A stretch of 11,621 bases of DNA from SSSZ01 sp035345935. Lineage in GTDB: Bacteria; Pseudomonadota; Gammaproteobacteria; Burkholderiales; Rhodocyclaceae. The position numbers and the translations under genes are program-made. Below, in pieces: positions 1-6,204 of this stretch (within the stretch, counting starts at the first letter, position 1; each line of letters opens with the position of its first letter). The notes under the pieces were generated by a model, which saw only the letters and a program-made list of their open reading frames with translations, was not told where the DNA came from and did not search any database. The stretch lies in assembly GCA_035345935.1 (NCBI GenBank), contig DAORDK010000100.1, forward strand, positions 1 to 11,621, read 5' to 3'.

Positions 1-51
1 TTCGGCCAGGACGGCGGCTTTGGTGCCGGGGGCGAGGGTGTCGAGACTCAT
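1..51 (-). CDS. Probable FeoA-type ferrous iron transport protein, N-terminal fragment
   Basis: Only the first 17 codons lie in the window; the gene continues past the left edge. The minus-strand ATG at 51..49 follows a GGAG six bases upstream, so the start looks real. The peptide reads MSLDTLAPGTKAAVLAE. The pattern L-x-x-L-x-P-G-x-x-A-x-V resembles the start of FeoA proteins, small SH3-like cytosolic proteins that work with the FeoB ferrous iron permease. This rests on a very short stretch. Another small beta-barrel protein is possible, and the identity would be settled by the DNA beyond the edge. Confidence 0.5.
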   Translation of the reverse strand, partial: MSLDTLAPGTKAAVLAE

Positions 52-78
52 GGCGTTCTCCGGGGGAAATCGCCGCGG

Positions 79-84
79 ATTGTA
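79..84 (-). promoter_or_regulatory. Candidate -10 element for the feoA-like gene
   Basis: On the minus strand the hexamer TACAAT (5 of 6 matches to TATAAT) lies 27 bases upstream of the ATG, which would give a leader of about 20 nt. No convincing -35 hexamer is seen at 16-18 bp. The site also contains the 8-bp palindrome TTGTACAA. No clear Fur box was found. Confidence 0.3.
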
Positions 85-332
85 CAAAGAAACGGGCTGA
101 AGCGGGTCCGGCCATAAATGCTGGGCGCCTTCGGAAAGCTGGAACGCTTGCAGCAGTGGCCTTAGCGGGTGGGCGGTCGATGTCTCGCATCCTTGCCCGT
201 CCTGGCCTAAGGCATAAGCGAGGCGGAGCGGGACCTCGTGGAGTCGGCTTACATTCGGTAACGCCTGGCAACAGGCAGCCTCGCGTGGCTTGCCTATCCT
301 GGGGGCGTTGGCGGGGTTGTTCCGCCGTTTTC
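85..332. other. Non-coding stretch upstream of the OsmB-like gene
   Basis: This stretch between two divergently oriented genes shows no ORF with convincing start context or composition. Near its right end are two overlapping dyads on the plus strand. One is GCCTG-GCAA-CAGGC (263-276), with a GNRA-type loop. The other is AGGCAGCC paired with GGCTTGCCT (273-295, one bulged T, 6-nt loop). They share 273-276 and so cannot both form. They could lie in the 5' leader of the lipoprotein gene, but no promoter was identified. Confidence 0.4.
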
Positions 333-343
333 GGAGATCAAAA

Positions 344-565
344 ATGGGACGCACTTCAATGATCGTTCTTGTGGCCGCCCTTTGTGCGACGACTTCCGGT
401 TGTGCGAGTTGGGATTCGATGAACTCCCGGCAAAAGAGTGCGGTGGTCGGTGCAGGCGTCGGTGGTGTCCTCGGTGCGGCGGTATCGGGCGGCGGCGTAC
501 TCAGTACAGTCGGTGGTGCCGCCATTGGCGGCGTGATCGGCGATCAGGCCGGCAAGCGCAGATAA
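344..565 (+). CDS. OsmB-like glycine-zipper outer-membrane lipoprotein
   Basis: A 73-residue small lipoprotein. The ATG at 344 is chosen over the upstream ATG at 290 because GGAG at 333-336 sits 7 bases before it and because the signal peptide then begins properly (MGRTSMIVLVAALCATTSGC). The lipobox is T-S-G-C20, slightly non-classical at -3 (Thr, where Leu is usual). After Cys20 the mature part has a charged or polar segment, then a glycine-zipper stretch (about 34-68) with repeated GxGxGG/GGAAxGGxxGxQ patterns, ending KRR. Length and layout closely match E. coli OsmB (CSNW...GGAAVGGVIGHQVGK), an osmotically induced lipoprotein of unclear function. Homology to the 17-kDa antigen/glycine-zipper family is secure; control by osmotic stress is only inferred from the name-giving relative. 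The last 22 bases overlap the convergent methyltransferase gene. Confidence 0.85.
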   Translation: MGRTSMIVLVAALCATTSGCASWDSMNSRQKSAVVGAGVGGVLGAAVSGGGVLSTVGGAAIGGVIGDQAGKRR

Positions 566-1155
566 TCCCGTTGCAACCGAATCCGGCGGAACCATCCGCC
601 AGCCAGAGCGGCCTGATCGTCGACGACGGTCAGGCCTTTTACTTCCCGGAGCACGTCCTCGAAAACCACGTCCAGTCGGGTGGCCAGTCGTCGAACGAGG
701 GGATTGGCGATCCGCCTTAGAGGAGCCCGCTGACCCGCCCGCAGGAACTTGTCCAGGAGGAGGATGGTTCCTCCCGGCCGCAGAACCCGGGCGGCTTCCG
801 CCAGGCAAGCGCGGGGGTCGGGAACCACGGCGAGAATGAGGTGGAGCACGACGGCGTCGAAACTGGCATCCGCAAAGGGCAAGCGCTGGACGTCGCCGAG
901 AACGGAGTCAAAACGGAGTCCTCGAACGCGAGGTCGAGCCCGCGTCAGCATCGCGGGAGTGATGTCGCAGCCCACGTAACGGTGTACCGAAGGGAGCAGG
1001 GGTAAGTCGAGGCCGGTTCCGACGCCTGCCAGGAGGACGTCTCCCGGTGTGGTTGGCAGACCGGCAAGACTGTCGATGCGAGGCGCCCGCGAAGCGTGGG
1101 CGACCACAATGTCGTAAATCGGGGCGATGAGCGAGTAGCTTAGGCGCAGACTCAA
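544..1155 (-). CDS. Class I SAM-dependent methyltransferase (UbiE/PmtA-like)
   Basis: A 203-residue protein with a Rossmann-fold methyltransferase core (Methyltransf_11 type). Visible motifs are motif I VLLAGVGTGLDL (40-51), the ribose-binding acidic residue in GCDIT (D64), RLPFADASFDAVV (91-103), which holds motif II, and ARVLRPGGTILLLDKF (122-137). The N-terminus LRLSYSLIAPIYD resembles the AP-x-YD segment of UbiE and phosphatidylethanolamine N-methyltransferase (PmtA) proteins. The substrate cannot be read from sequence; a lipid or quinone head group is an inference. I start at TTG 1155..1153, which overlaps the apaG stop as TTGA. The only upstream in-frame ATG (1275) would overlap apaG by about 120 bp, and the next in-frame ATG falls after motif I. 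No clear ribosome binding site precedes the TTG, so translation is probably coupled to apaG. Confidence 0.85.
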   Translation of the reverse strand: MSLRLSYSLIAPIYDIVVAHASRAPRIDSLAGLPTTPGDVLLAGVGTGLDLPLLPSVHRYVGCDITPAMLTRARPRVRGLRFDSVLGDVQRLPFADASFDAVVLHLILAVVPDPRACLAEAARVLRPGGTILLLDKFLRAGQRAPLRRIANPLVRRLATRLDVVFEDVLREVKGLTVVDDQAALAGGWFRRIRLQRDYLRLPA

Positions 1156-1535
1156 TGAAGCACGCGGGGCATCGCCAGGGTGAATTCCGGGATCTCGGCG
1201 TCGAAGGAAGTGCCGTCGGCCGCCATCAAGCGATAGCTGCCCTTCATGGTTCCGACGGGTGTCTTGAGCGTGCAACCGCTGGTATATTCGAACACCTCAC
1301 CGGGTTGCAGCACGGGTTGCTGCCCGATGACCCCGAGGCCACGGACTTCCTGTACCTCGCCACCCGCGTCGCCGATGATCCAGTGACGTGAGATGAGTTG
1401 CACCGGTACCGTCCCGGTATTGCGAATGGCGATGGTGTAGGCGAAGACGTAATTGCCGTCGTCGGGTTCGGACTGGTCGGGAATGTAGCGGGGAGAGGGC
1501 GTCACTTCGACGCGGTAGATCTTTTCTTCATCCAT
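1152..1535 (-). CDS. apaG: ApaG family protein (Co2+/Mg2+ efflux protein ApaG)
   Basis: A 127-residue protein of usual ApaG length (E. coli 125). It is a single fibronectin type III-like domain. Typical blocks are VFAYTIAIRNTG (30-41), LISRHWIIGDAGG (48-60), the glycine-rich GLGVIGQQPVLQPGE (67-81, fitting the GxGxxG pattern) and YTSGCTLKTPVGTMKGSY (84-101). The family is linked genetically to cobalt and magnesium resistance and to diadenosine tetraphosphate levels, but its biochemical role is not firmly known. The start ATG at 1535..1533 is the only one matching family length; the Shine-Dalgarno sequence is weak (AGG about 12 bases away). It is divergent from rpe across 30 bp and is followed by the methyltransferase with a 4-base overlap. 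Confidence 0.95.
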   Translation of the reverse strand: MDEEKIYRVEVTPSPRYIPDQSEPDDGNYVFAYTIAIRNTGTVPVQLISRHWIIGDAGGEVQEVRGLGVIGQQPVLQPGEVFEYTSGCTLKTPVGTMKGSYRLMAADGTSFDAEIPEFTLAMPRVLH

Positions 1536-1565
1536 GGATCGTGTGTACCTGTTTTGGAGCCTGTC

Positions 1566-2267
1566 ATGTCGGCATCGGATTTCGTCATCGCCCCCAGCAT
1601 ACTTTCGGCCAATTTCGCCCGGTTGGGCGAGGAGGTGGAGAAGGTCGTCGCGTCCGGGGCGGACTGGATTCACTTTGACGTGATGGACAATCATTACGTT
1701 CCCAACCTGACCATCGGTCCGCTCGTCTGCGAGGCCATTCGTCCCTGCACCGCGGCCCCCATCGACGTCCACCTGATGGTCAAGCCAGTTGATCGCATCA
1801 TCCCAGATTTCGCCAAGGCGGGGGCCAATATCATCACCTTCCATCCCGAGGCTTCCGACCATATCGACCGCAGTCTTGCGCTGATCCGCGATTGTGGCTG
1901 CCAGGCGGGACTGGTTTTCAATCCGGCGACTCCCCTCGATTATCTGGACCATGTGATGGACCGCCTCGATCTCATTCTTCTGATGAGCGTCAATCCCGGC
2001 TTCGGGGGCCAGAAATTCATTCCCGCGACTTTGCCTAAGGCGCGGCGGGCTCGCGCCCGGCTGGACGACTACGCCAAGGAGACCGGCCGCCGCATCCGCC
2101 TCGAGATCGACGGCGGGGTCAATGTGGGCAATATCGCCGAGATCGCCCGTGCGGGGGTGGATGCCTTCGTCGCCGGCTCAGCCGTCTATGGCGCCGGGCG
2201 CGATGACGATCCGCACCGCTACGATTCCGTGATCGGCGCTCTGCGGGCCGAACTGGCCAAGGTCTGA
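1566..2267 (+). CDS. rpe: Ribulose-phosphate 3-epimerase
   Basis: A 233-residue TIM-barrel enzyme that interconverts D-ribulose 5-phosphate and D-xylulose 5-phosphate in the pentose phosphate pathway, in the cytosol. Family hallmarks are present: IAPSILSANF (8-17), HFDVMDNHYVPNLTIGP (36-52), HLMV (69-72), MSVNPGFGGQKF (140-151), EIDGGV (180-185) and AGSAV (203-207). The metal ligands expected in this family correspond to H36, D38, H69 and D182; D38 and D182 are the acid/base pair. GGAG at 1556-1559, six bases before the ATG, fixes the start; longer upstream frames run back into apaG and lack family sequence. gph begins 5 bases after the stop, so the two are cotranscribed. Confidence 0.98.
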   Translation: MSASDFVIAPSILSANFARLGEEVEKVVASGADWIHFDVMDNHYVPNLTIGPLVCEAIRPCTAAPIDVHLMVKPVDRIIPDFAKAGANIITFHPEASDHIDRSLALIRDCGCQAGLVFNPATPLDYLDHVMDRLDLILLMSVNPGFGGQKFIPATLPKARRARARLDDYAKETGRRIRLEIDGGVNVGNIAEIARAGVDAFVAGSAVYGAGRDDDPHRYDSVIGALRAELAKV

Positions 2268-2272
2268 CGGCG

Positions 2273-2935
2273 ATGCGCTTCCATTCGGTCACCTTCGATC
2301 TCGACGGGACCCTGCTCGACACCGTAGCCGATCTGGCCGAGGCCTGTCGGCGCATGCTCGAAGACCTCGGCGAACCGGCTCGCACCCCGGCGGAAATCCA
2401 TTCTTTCGTCGGCAAGGGCATGGGGGTCCTGGTCGAGCGCTGTCTCACCCGAACGCGGGGGCCGGACAGCGAGCGGCTGCAGGCCGGCATTGCCTCCTTC
2501 AAGCGCCATTACACCGAAGTCAATGGCCAGCAGGCGGCCCTTTATCCGGGCGTCGTGGCGGGCTTGGACGCGTGGCGCGGAGCTGGGCTGAGGCTGGGCG
2601 TAGTGACCAACAAACCGGGGGAATTCACCGAGGCCCTGCTCGAGCGTCGTGGCCTTGCAGCATATTTCGACGTTGTGGTCTCGGGCGATACCACGCCCTT
2701 CAAGAAACCGAGTCCTGAACCCCTGCTCCATGCCTGCGCTTTGCTGGGCTCGGCTCCCGGCGAAAATCTCCACATCGGGGATTCTCAAAATGACATCGAG
2801 TCGGCACGGGCGGCAGGCTGTCCCGTGTTCTGCGTCCCTTACGGCTATAACGAAGGCCGGGCGGTGGACAGCGCCGATTGCGATGCGCTAGTATCCGACC
2901 TGCTTTCCGCCTTTGAGCGCGCCCGCGAATTCTGA
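2273..2935 (+). CDS. gph: Phosphoglycolate phosphatase
   Basis: A 220-residue HAD-superfamily hydrolase. It dephosphorylates 2-phosphoglycolate, a toxic product of DNA-end repair and, where present, of Rubisco oxygenation. The four HAD motifs are clear: DLDGTLLDT with nucleophile D9 and D11, VVTN with T112 (motif II), KKPSPEP with the motif III lysine (144-145), and GDSQNDIESA with D170 and D174 (motif IV). An alpha-helical cap lies between motifs I and II (about residues 15-85). It begins 5 bases after rpe, with AAGG about 10 bases upstream of the ATG, and shares its transcript. The rpe-gph pairing supports Gph over other HAD phosphatases, though the exact substrate is not proven by sequence. 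Confidence 0.95.
   Translation: MRFHSVTFDLDGTLLDTVADLAEACRRMLEDLGEPARTPAEIHSFVGKGMGVLVERCLTRTRGPDSERLQAGIASFKRHYTEVNGQQAALYPGVVAGLDAWRGAGLRLGVVTNKPGEFTEALLERRGLAAYFDVVVSGDTTPFKKPSPEPLLHACALLGSAPGENLHIGDSQNDIESARAAGCPVFCVPYGYNEGRAVDSADCDALVSDLLSAFERAREF
2865..2894 (+). promoter_or_regulatory. Candidate promoter for the trp genes inside the gph 3' end
   Basis: TGGACA (2865-2870, 5 of 6 to TTGACA) is separated by 18 bp from TAGTAT (2889-2894, 4 of 6 to TATAAT). A start near 2901 would place the candidate leader ORF about 50 nt into the transcript and trpE about 200 nt in. It lies in coding sequence, so the match could be chance. Confidence 0.33.
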
Positions 2936-2952
2936 ACCGAAATCCACCCGAA

Positions 2953-3033
2953 ATGACTGCTTTGCCTGACCGGAATCCTCAGCTCCGGCGCCCTGAAGGG
3001 GCCGCCGAGTCCTGGCGCCTTTGGCGCTCCTGA
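2953..3033 (+). CDS. Candidate trp leader peptide
   Basis: A 26-codon ORF lying entirely in the gap between gph and trpE, starting 17 bases after the gph stop and ending 64 bases before the trpE ATG. Its C-terminus reads ...AAESWRLWRS, with Trp codons (TGG) at codons 21 and 24. Two Trp in four codons near the end of a short ORF just upstream of trpE is the classical layout of an attenuation leader, in which ribosome stalling at Trp codons senses charged tRNA-Trp. Both Trp codons fall in the arms of a hairpin (3015-3027). Weak points: no Shine-Dalgarno sequence is visible before the ATG, and TGG codons are not rare in GC-rich DNA. Function as a trpL-type leader is inferred. Confidence 0.5.
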   Translation: MTALPDRNPQLRRPEGAAESWRLWRS

Positions 3034-3058
3034 ATCGTTCCGCGCCCGTTCACGGCGC
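2970..3058 (+). promoter_or_regulatory. Overlapping hairpins in the trpE leader, attenuator-like
   Basis: Several stems compete here. They are CCGGA/TCCGG (2970-2974 with 2984-2988), GGC-G-CCC/GGG-GCC around the loop TGAA (2987-3003, one bulged G), GCGCC-TTT-GGCGC (3015-3027) and GCGCC-C-G/CGGCGC around TTCA (3042-3058, one bulged C). GGCGC at 3023-3027 can also pair with GCGCC at 3042-3046, which would break both of the last two hairpins, as an antiterminator would. No U-run follows the last hairpin, so this is not a classical intrinsic attenuator; Rho-dependent or translational control would be needed. Confidence 0.4.
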
Positions 3059-3097
3059 TTCCGGCATTGCATCTCCCCGTCATTTTCGAGGTTCCTC

Positions 3098-4573
3098 ATG
3101 ACTGAAACCGAATTCAACGCCTTGGCGGCCCAAGGCTATAACCGGGTCGCCGTGACCCTGGAAACCTTCGCCGATCTCGACACCCCGCTGTCGATCTACC
3201 TCAAACTCGCCGACCAGCCCTACTCGTATCTCCTGGAATCGGTCCAAGGTGGCGAGCGCTTCGGGCGCTATTCCTTCGTCGGCCTGGCGGCGGCCACCCG
3301 CATCGTCGTGCGCGGTCGCGACATTGCCGTTCATTGTGGCGAGACGGTCGTCGAGCGGGAGGAGGGGGGTGACCCCCTGGCCTTTGTGGGGCGTTATCTC
3401 GAACGCTTCCGCGTTGCTCCCGCAGTGGGGCTGCCCCGTTTTTGCGGGGGACTGGTCGGCTGCTTTGGCTACGACACCGTGCGCTACGTCGAATCCCGCC
3501 TTGCCCAGGGGCCTCGTGGCGGTGATCTCGACACGCCGGACATCATTCTCTTGCTTTCTGAGGAAATCGCCGTCGTCGACAACCTCTCGGGCAAGCTGAC
3601 CCTGGTGGTCTATGCCGAACCCGGAGTGCCCGGAGCCTATGCTCGGGCGCGGGCCCGGTTGAAGGAACTCCTCGGCCGGCTCCGGGCGCCGGTGGTCATC
3701 CCCGAAGGGGGGCCGCGGACTTCGGCGCCAGCCGTCTCAGGCTTTGGCGAGGATGCCTTCAAGGCGGCGGTGCGCCGGGCCAAGGACTACATCACCGAGG
3801 GCGACATCATGCAGGTGGTGCTCTCCCAGCGCCTGTCCAAGCCTTATTCGGCCGGCCCCATGGCGCTCTACCGCAGCCTGCGCAGCGTCAATCCGTCGCC
3901 CTACATGTTCTATTTCGACCTGGCCGATTTCCACGTGGTCGGCGCGTCGCCGGAAATCCTTGTGCGGCTCGAGGGGGACACCGTCACCGTGCGGCCCATC
4001 GCCGGCACCCGAAAACGGGGGGCCTCGCAAGACGAAGACGTCGCCCTGGCGGCCGAGTTGCTGGCGGACGAGAAGGAGCGCGCCGAACACGTCCAACTGC
4101 TCGATCTCGGGCGTAACGACTGCGGCCGCGTGGCTCGGGTCGGGACGGTACGCCTGACCGAGAACATGATGATCGAGCGCTATTCGCACGTGATGCACAT
4201 CGTCTCCAATGTCGAAGGCAAGCTGCAACCCGGCCTCGACGCCCTTGACGTTCTGCGGGCCACCTTCCCGGCGGGGACGGTTTCCGGCGCCCCCAAGGTG
4301 CGAGCGATGGAAATCATCGATGAGCTCGAACCGGTCAAGCGCGGGCTTTACGCCGGGGCGGTGGGTTACCTGGGATTCCAGGGCGACATGGACCTGGCCA
4401 TCGCCATCCGCACCGCGGTACTCAAGGACGGCCAACTGCACGTTCAGGCCGGTGCGGGCATCGTCGCCGATTCCGACCCCGAATCCGAGTGGCAGGAGAC
4501 CTGCAACAAGGCCCGCGCCGTCCTGCGGGCGGCGGAACTGGCCGAACAAGGCCTCGACACCCGGATCGACTGA
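3098..4573 (+). CDS. trpE: Anthranilate synthase component I
   Basis: A 491-residue chorismate-utilising enzyme that makes anthranilate from chorismate and ammonia (or glutamine through TrpG), the first committed step to tryptophan. The N-terminal region carries the LLES feedback motif (45-48, YLLESVQGGERFGRYSFVG), where tryptophan binds in this family, so allosteric inhibition is expected. The C-terminal chorismate-binding domain (about 218-480) shows DIMQVVLSQRL (236-246), GASPEILVRL (282-291), PIAGTRKRG (300-308), LLDLGRNDCGRVA (334-346), TFPAGTVSGAPKVRAMEIIDELEP (389-412) and GAGIVADSDPESEWQET (452-468). GAGG at 3088-3091, six bases before the ATG, sets the start. It is followed by trpG 39 bp on and is preceded by the candidate leader ORF. 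Confidence 0.98.
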   Translation: MTETEFNALAAQGYNRVAVTLETFADLDTPLSIYLKLADQPYSYLLESVQGGERFGRYSFVGLAAATRIVVRGRDIAVHCGETVVEREEGGDPLAFVGRYLERFRVAPAVGLPRFCGGLVGCFGYDTVRYVESRLAQGPRGGDLDTPDIILLLSEEIAVVDNLSGKLTLVVYAEPGVPGAYARARARLKELLGRLRAPVVIPEGGPRTSAPAVSGFGEDAFKAAVRRAKDYITEGDIMQVVLSQRLSKPYSAGPMALYRSLRSVNPSPYMFYFDLADFHVVGASPEILVRLEGDTVTVRPIAGTRKRGASQDEDVALAAELLADEKERAEHVQLLDLGRNDCGRVARVGTVRLTENMMIERYSHVMHIVSNVEGKLQPGLDALDVLRATFPAGTVSGAPKVRAMEIIDELEPVKRGLYAGAVGYLGFQGDMDLAIAIRTAVLKDGQLHVQAGAGIVADSDPESEWQETCNKARAVLRAAELAEQGLDTRID

Positions 4574-4612
4574 TTCCGGATTCGTACCCGACACGGTAGA
4601 AGAGGACGCGCC

Positions 4613-5185
4613 ATGCTCCTGATGATCGACAACTACGACAGCTTCACCTACAACCTGGTCCAGTACTTCGGCGAACTCGGCCAGGAGGTGAAGGTCTTCC
4701 GCAACGACGCCATCACCTTGCCGGAAATCGCCGCGCTGGCGCCCTGCTACTTGGTCATTTCCCCGGGGCCCTGCGCGCCGGCCCAGGCCGGGGTTTCGCT
4801 GGCGGCCATCCGCGAGTTTTCCGGCAAGATTCCGCTCCTGGGGGTCTGTCTAGGCCACCAATCCATCGGCGAAGCCTTCGGCGGACGCATCGTCCATGCC
4901 AAAAAACTCATGCACGGCAAGGTGTCCCCGGTCCACCACCAGGACAGGGGTGTCTTCCGCGGCTTGCCCAATCCGCTGACCTGCACCCGCTACCATTCCC
5001 TGGCTATCGAGCGGGAAAGCTGCCCGGACTGCCTGGAGATCACCGCCTGGACCGACGATGGCGAAATCATGGGGGTTCGCCACAAGTCCCTGGCCGTCGA
5101 GGGCGTCCAGTTTCACCCCGAATCGATACTGACCGAGCGCGGTCACGACCTGTTGAAGAACTTCCTGGAGGAGTACCAGCCATGA
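4613..5185 (+). CDS. trpG: Anthranilate synthase component II (glutamine amidotransferase)
   Basis: A 190-residue class I glutamine amidotransferase that releases ammonia from glutamine for TrpE. The catalytic triad is visible: C79 in LLGVCLGHQ (75-83), and H168 and E170 in VQFHPES (165-171). The N-terminus MLLMIDNYDSFTYNL and the oxyanion loop SPGPCAP (50-56) are typical. AGAGGA at 4601-4606, seven bases upstream, supports the first ATG over the in-frame ATG at 4622. It is translationally coupled to trpD through an ATGA overlap. In many bacteria such a protein also serves p-aminobenzoate synthase (PabA role); no second pabA is in view, so a dual role is possible but unproven. Confidence 0.97.
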   Translation: MLLMIDNYDSFTYNLVQYFGELGQEVKVFRNDAITLPEIAALAPCYLVISPGPCAPAQAGVSLAAIREFSGKIPLLGVCLGHQSIGEAFGGRIVHAKKLMHGKVSPVHHQDRGVFRGLPNPLTCTRYHSLAIERESCPDCLEITAWTDDGEIMGVRHKSLAVEGVQFHPESILTERGHDLLKNFLEEYQP

Positions 5186-6204
5186 CCCCGCAAGCCGCAC
5201 TGCAGCGTGTGATCGAACACCGCGAAATCTTCCACGACGAAATGGTTTCCCTGATGCGGCAGATCATGGGGGGGGAGGTCTCGCCCGTCCTGATCGCGGC
5301 CATCATTACCGGTCTGCGGGTCAAGAAGGAAACGGTGGGCGAAATTGCCGCCGCCGCTTCGGTGATGCGCGAATTGTCCACCAAGGTGCAGGTCGCCGAT
5401 CCCTCACGCCTGGTGGATACCTGTGGCACCGGCGGCGATGGTGCCCACACCTTCAATATTTCCACTGCCGCCATGTTCGTTGCCGCCGCCGCTGGCGCCC
5501 GGGTTGCCAAGCACGGCGGGCGCTCGGTTTCCAGTCAATCGGGCAGCGCCGACGTACTCGAAGCCCTAGGGGCCAACATCAATCTCAAGCCCGAGCAGGT
5601 GGGCGAGTGCATCGATGAAGTCGGTGTCGGCTTCATGTTTGCGCCTAACCACCACAGTGCCATGAAGCATGCGGCGCCGGTGCGGCGGGAATTGGGCGTG
5701 CGAACCATCTTCAATATTCTCGGGCCGCTCACCAATCCCGCCGGGGCGCCTTGCCAGGTCATGGGGGTCTTTCATCCCGATCTGGTCGGAATCCAGATTC
5801 ACGTTCTCCAGCGCCTCGGGAGCCAGCGGGCCCTGACCGTTTTCGGTCGGGAAGGTCTCGACGAGATCTCCGTCGCTGGCCCGACGCTGGTCGGTGAGTT
5901 GAAGGACGGTGTCGTCCGCGAATACGAAGTGCGCCCGGAGGAGTTCGATCTTCCTGTCCATGATCCCAAGGCCCTGCAAGTCGCGAATGTCGAAGAATCC
6001 CGGACCATGCTGCTGGGCGCCCTCGACAACAAGCTGGGCGCCGCTCGGGACATCGTCGCCCTCAACGCCGGTGCCAGCATCTACGTCGCCGGTTTGAGCG
6101 ATACGCTTGCGGCTGGAGTGGACAAGGCGCGCGAAGCGATCGGGAGCGGCGCTGCCCGCGCCAAGCTGGAGGCCTTCGTCGCCCAGACCCGGAAGTTCGC
6201 ATGA
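5182..6204 (+). CDS. trpD: Anthranilate phosphoribosyltransferase
   Basis: A 340-residue monofunctional enzyme that joins anthranilate to PRPP, giving N-(5-phosphoribosyl)anthranilate. The PRPP-binding motif DTCGTGGDGAHTFNIST (79-95) is intact, as are AKHGGRSVSSQSGSADVLEALG (109-130), the segment FAPNHHSAMKHAAPVRRELG (153-172), and TIFNILGPLTNPAG (175-188). The acidic metal-binding segment GREGLDEIS is present in the second half. The start ATG overlaps the trpG stop (ATGA) and has GGAGGAG at 5167-5173, eight bases upstream. It is not fused to trpG, unlike in E. coli. The trpC start overlaps its stop in the same way, so trpG, trpD and trpC form one coupled unit. Confidence 0.98.
   Translation: MTPQAALQRVIEHREIFHDEMVSLMRQIMGGEVSPVLIAAIITGLRVKKETVGEIAAAASVMRELSTKVQVADPSRLVDTCGTGGDGAHTFNISTAAMFVAAAAGARVAKHGGRSVSSQSGSADVLEALGANINLKPEQVGECIDEVGVGFMFAPNHHSAMKHAAPVRRELGVRTIFNILGPLTNPAGAPCQVMGVFHPDLVGIQIHVLQRLGSQRALTVFGREGLDEISVAGPTLVGELKDGVVREYEVRPEEFDLPVHDPKALQVANVEESRTMLLGALDNKLGAARDIVALNAGASIYVAGLSDTLAAGVDKAREAIGSGAARAKLEAFVAQTRKFA

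Noticed and set aside
156..362. 68-codon ORF before the lipoprotein gene
   Set aside because: No ribosome binding site and no recognisable family; it overlaps the better supported lipoprotein start in another frame.
1398..1565. Longer rpe start at 1398 and longer apaG frame to 1952
   Set aside because: Each extension runs back through the divergent neighbour gene, and the family lengths match the short forms.
3737..4594. 285-codon ORF antisense to trpE
   Set aside because: A shadow frame in GC-rich coding DNA with no recognisable domain, lying wholly over an intact trpE.
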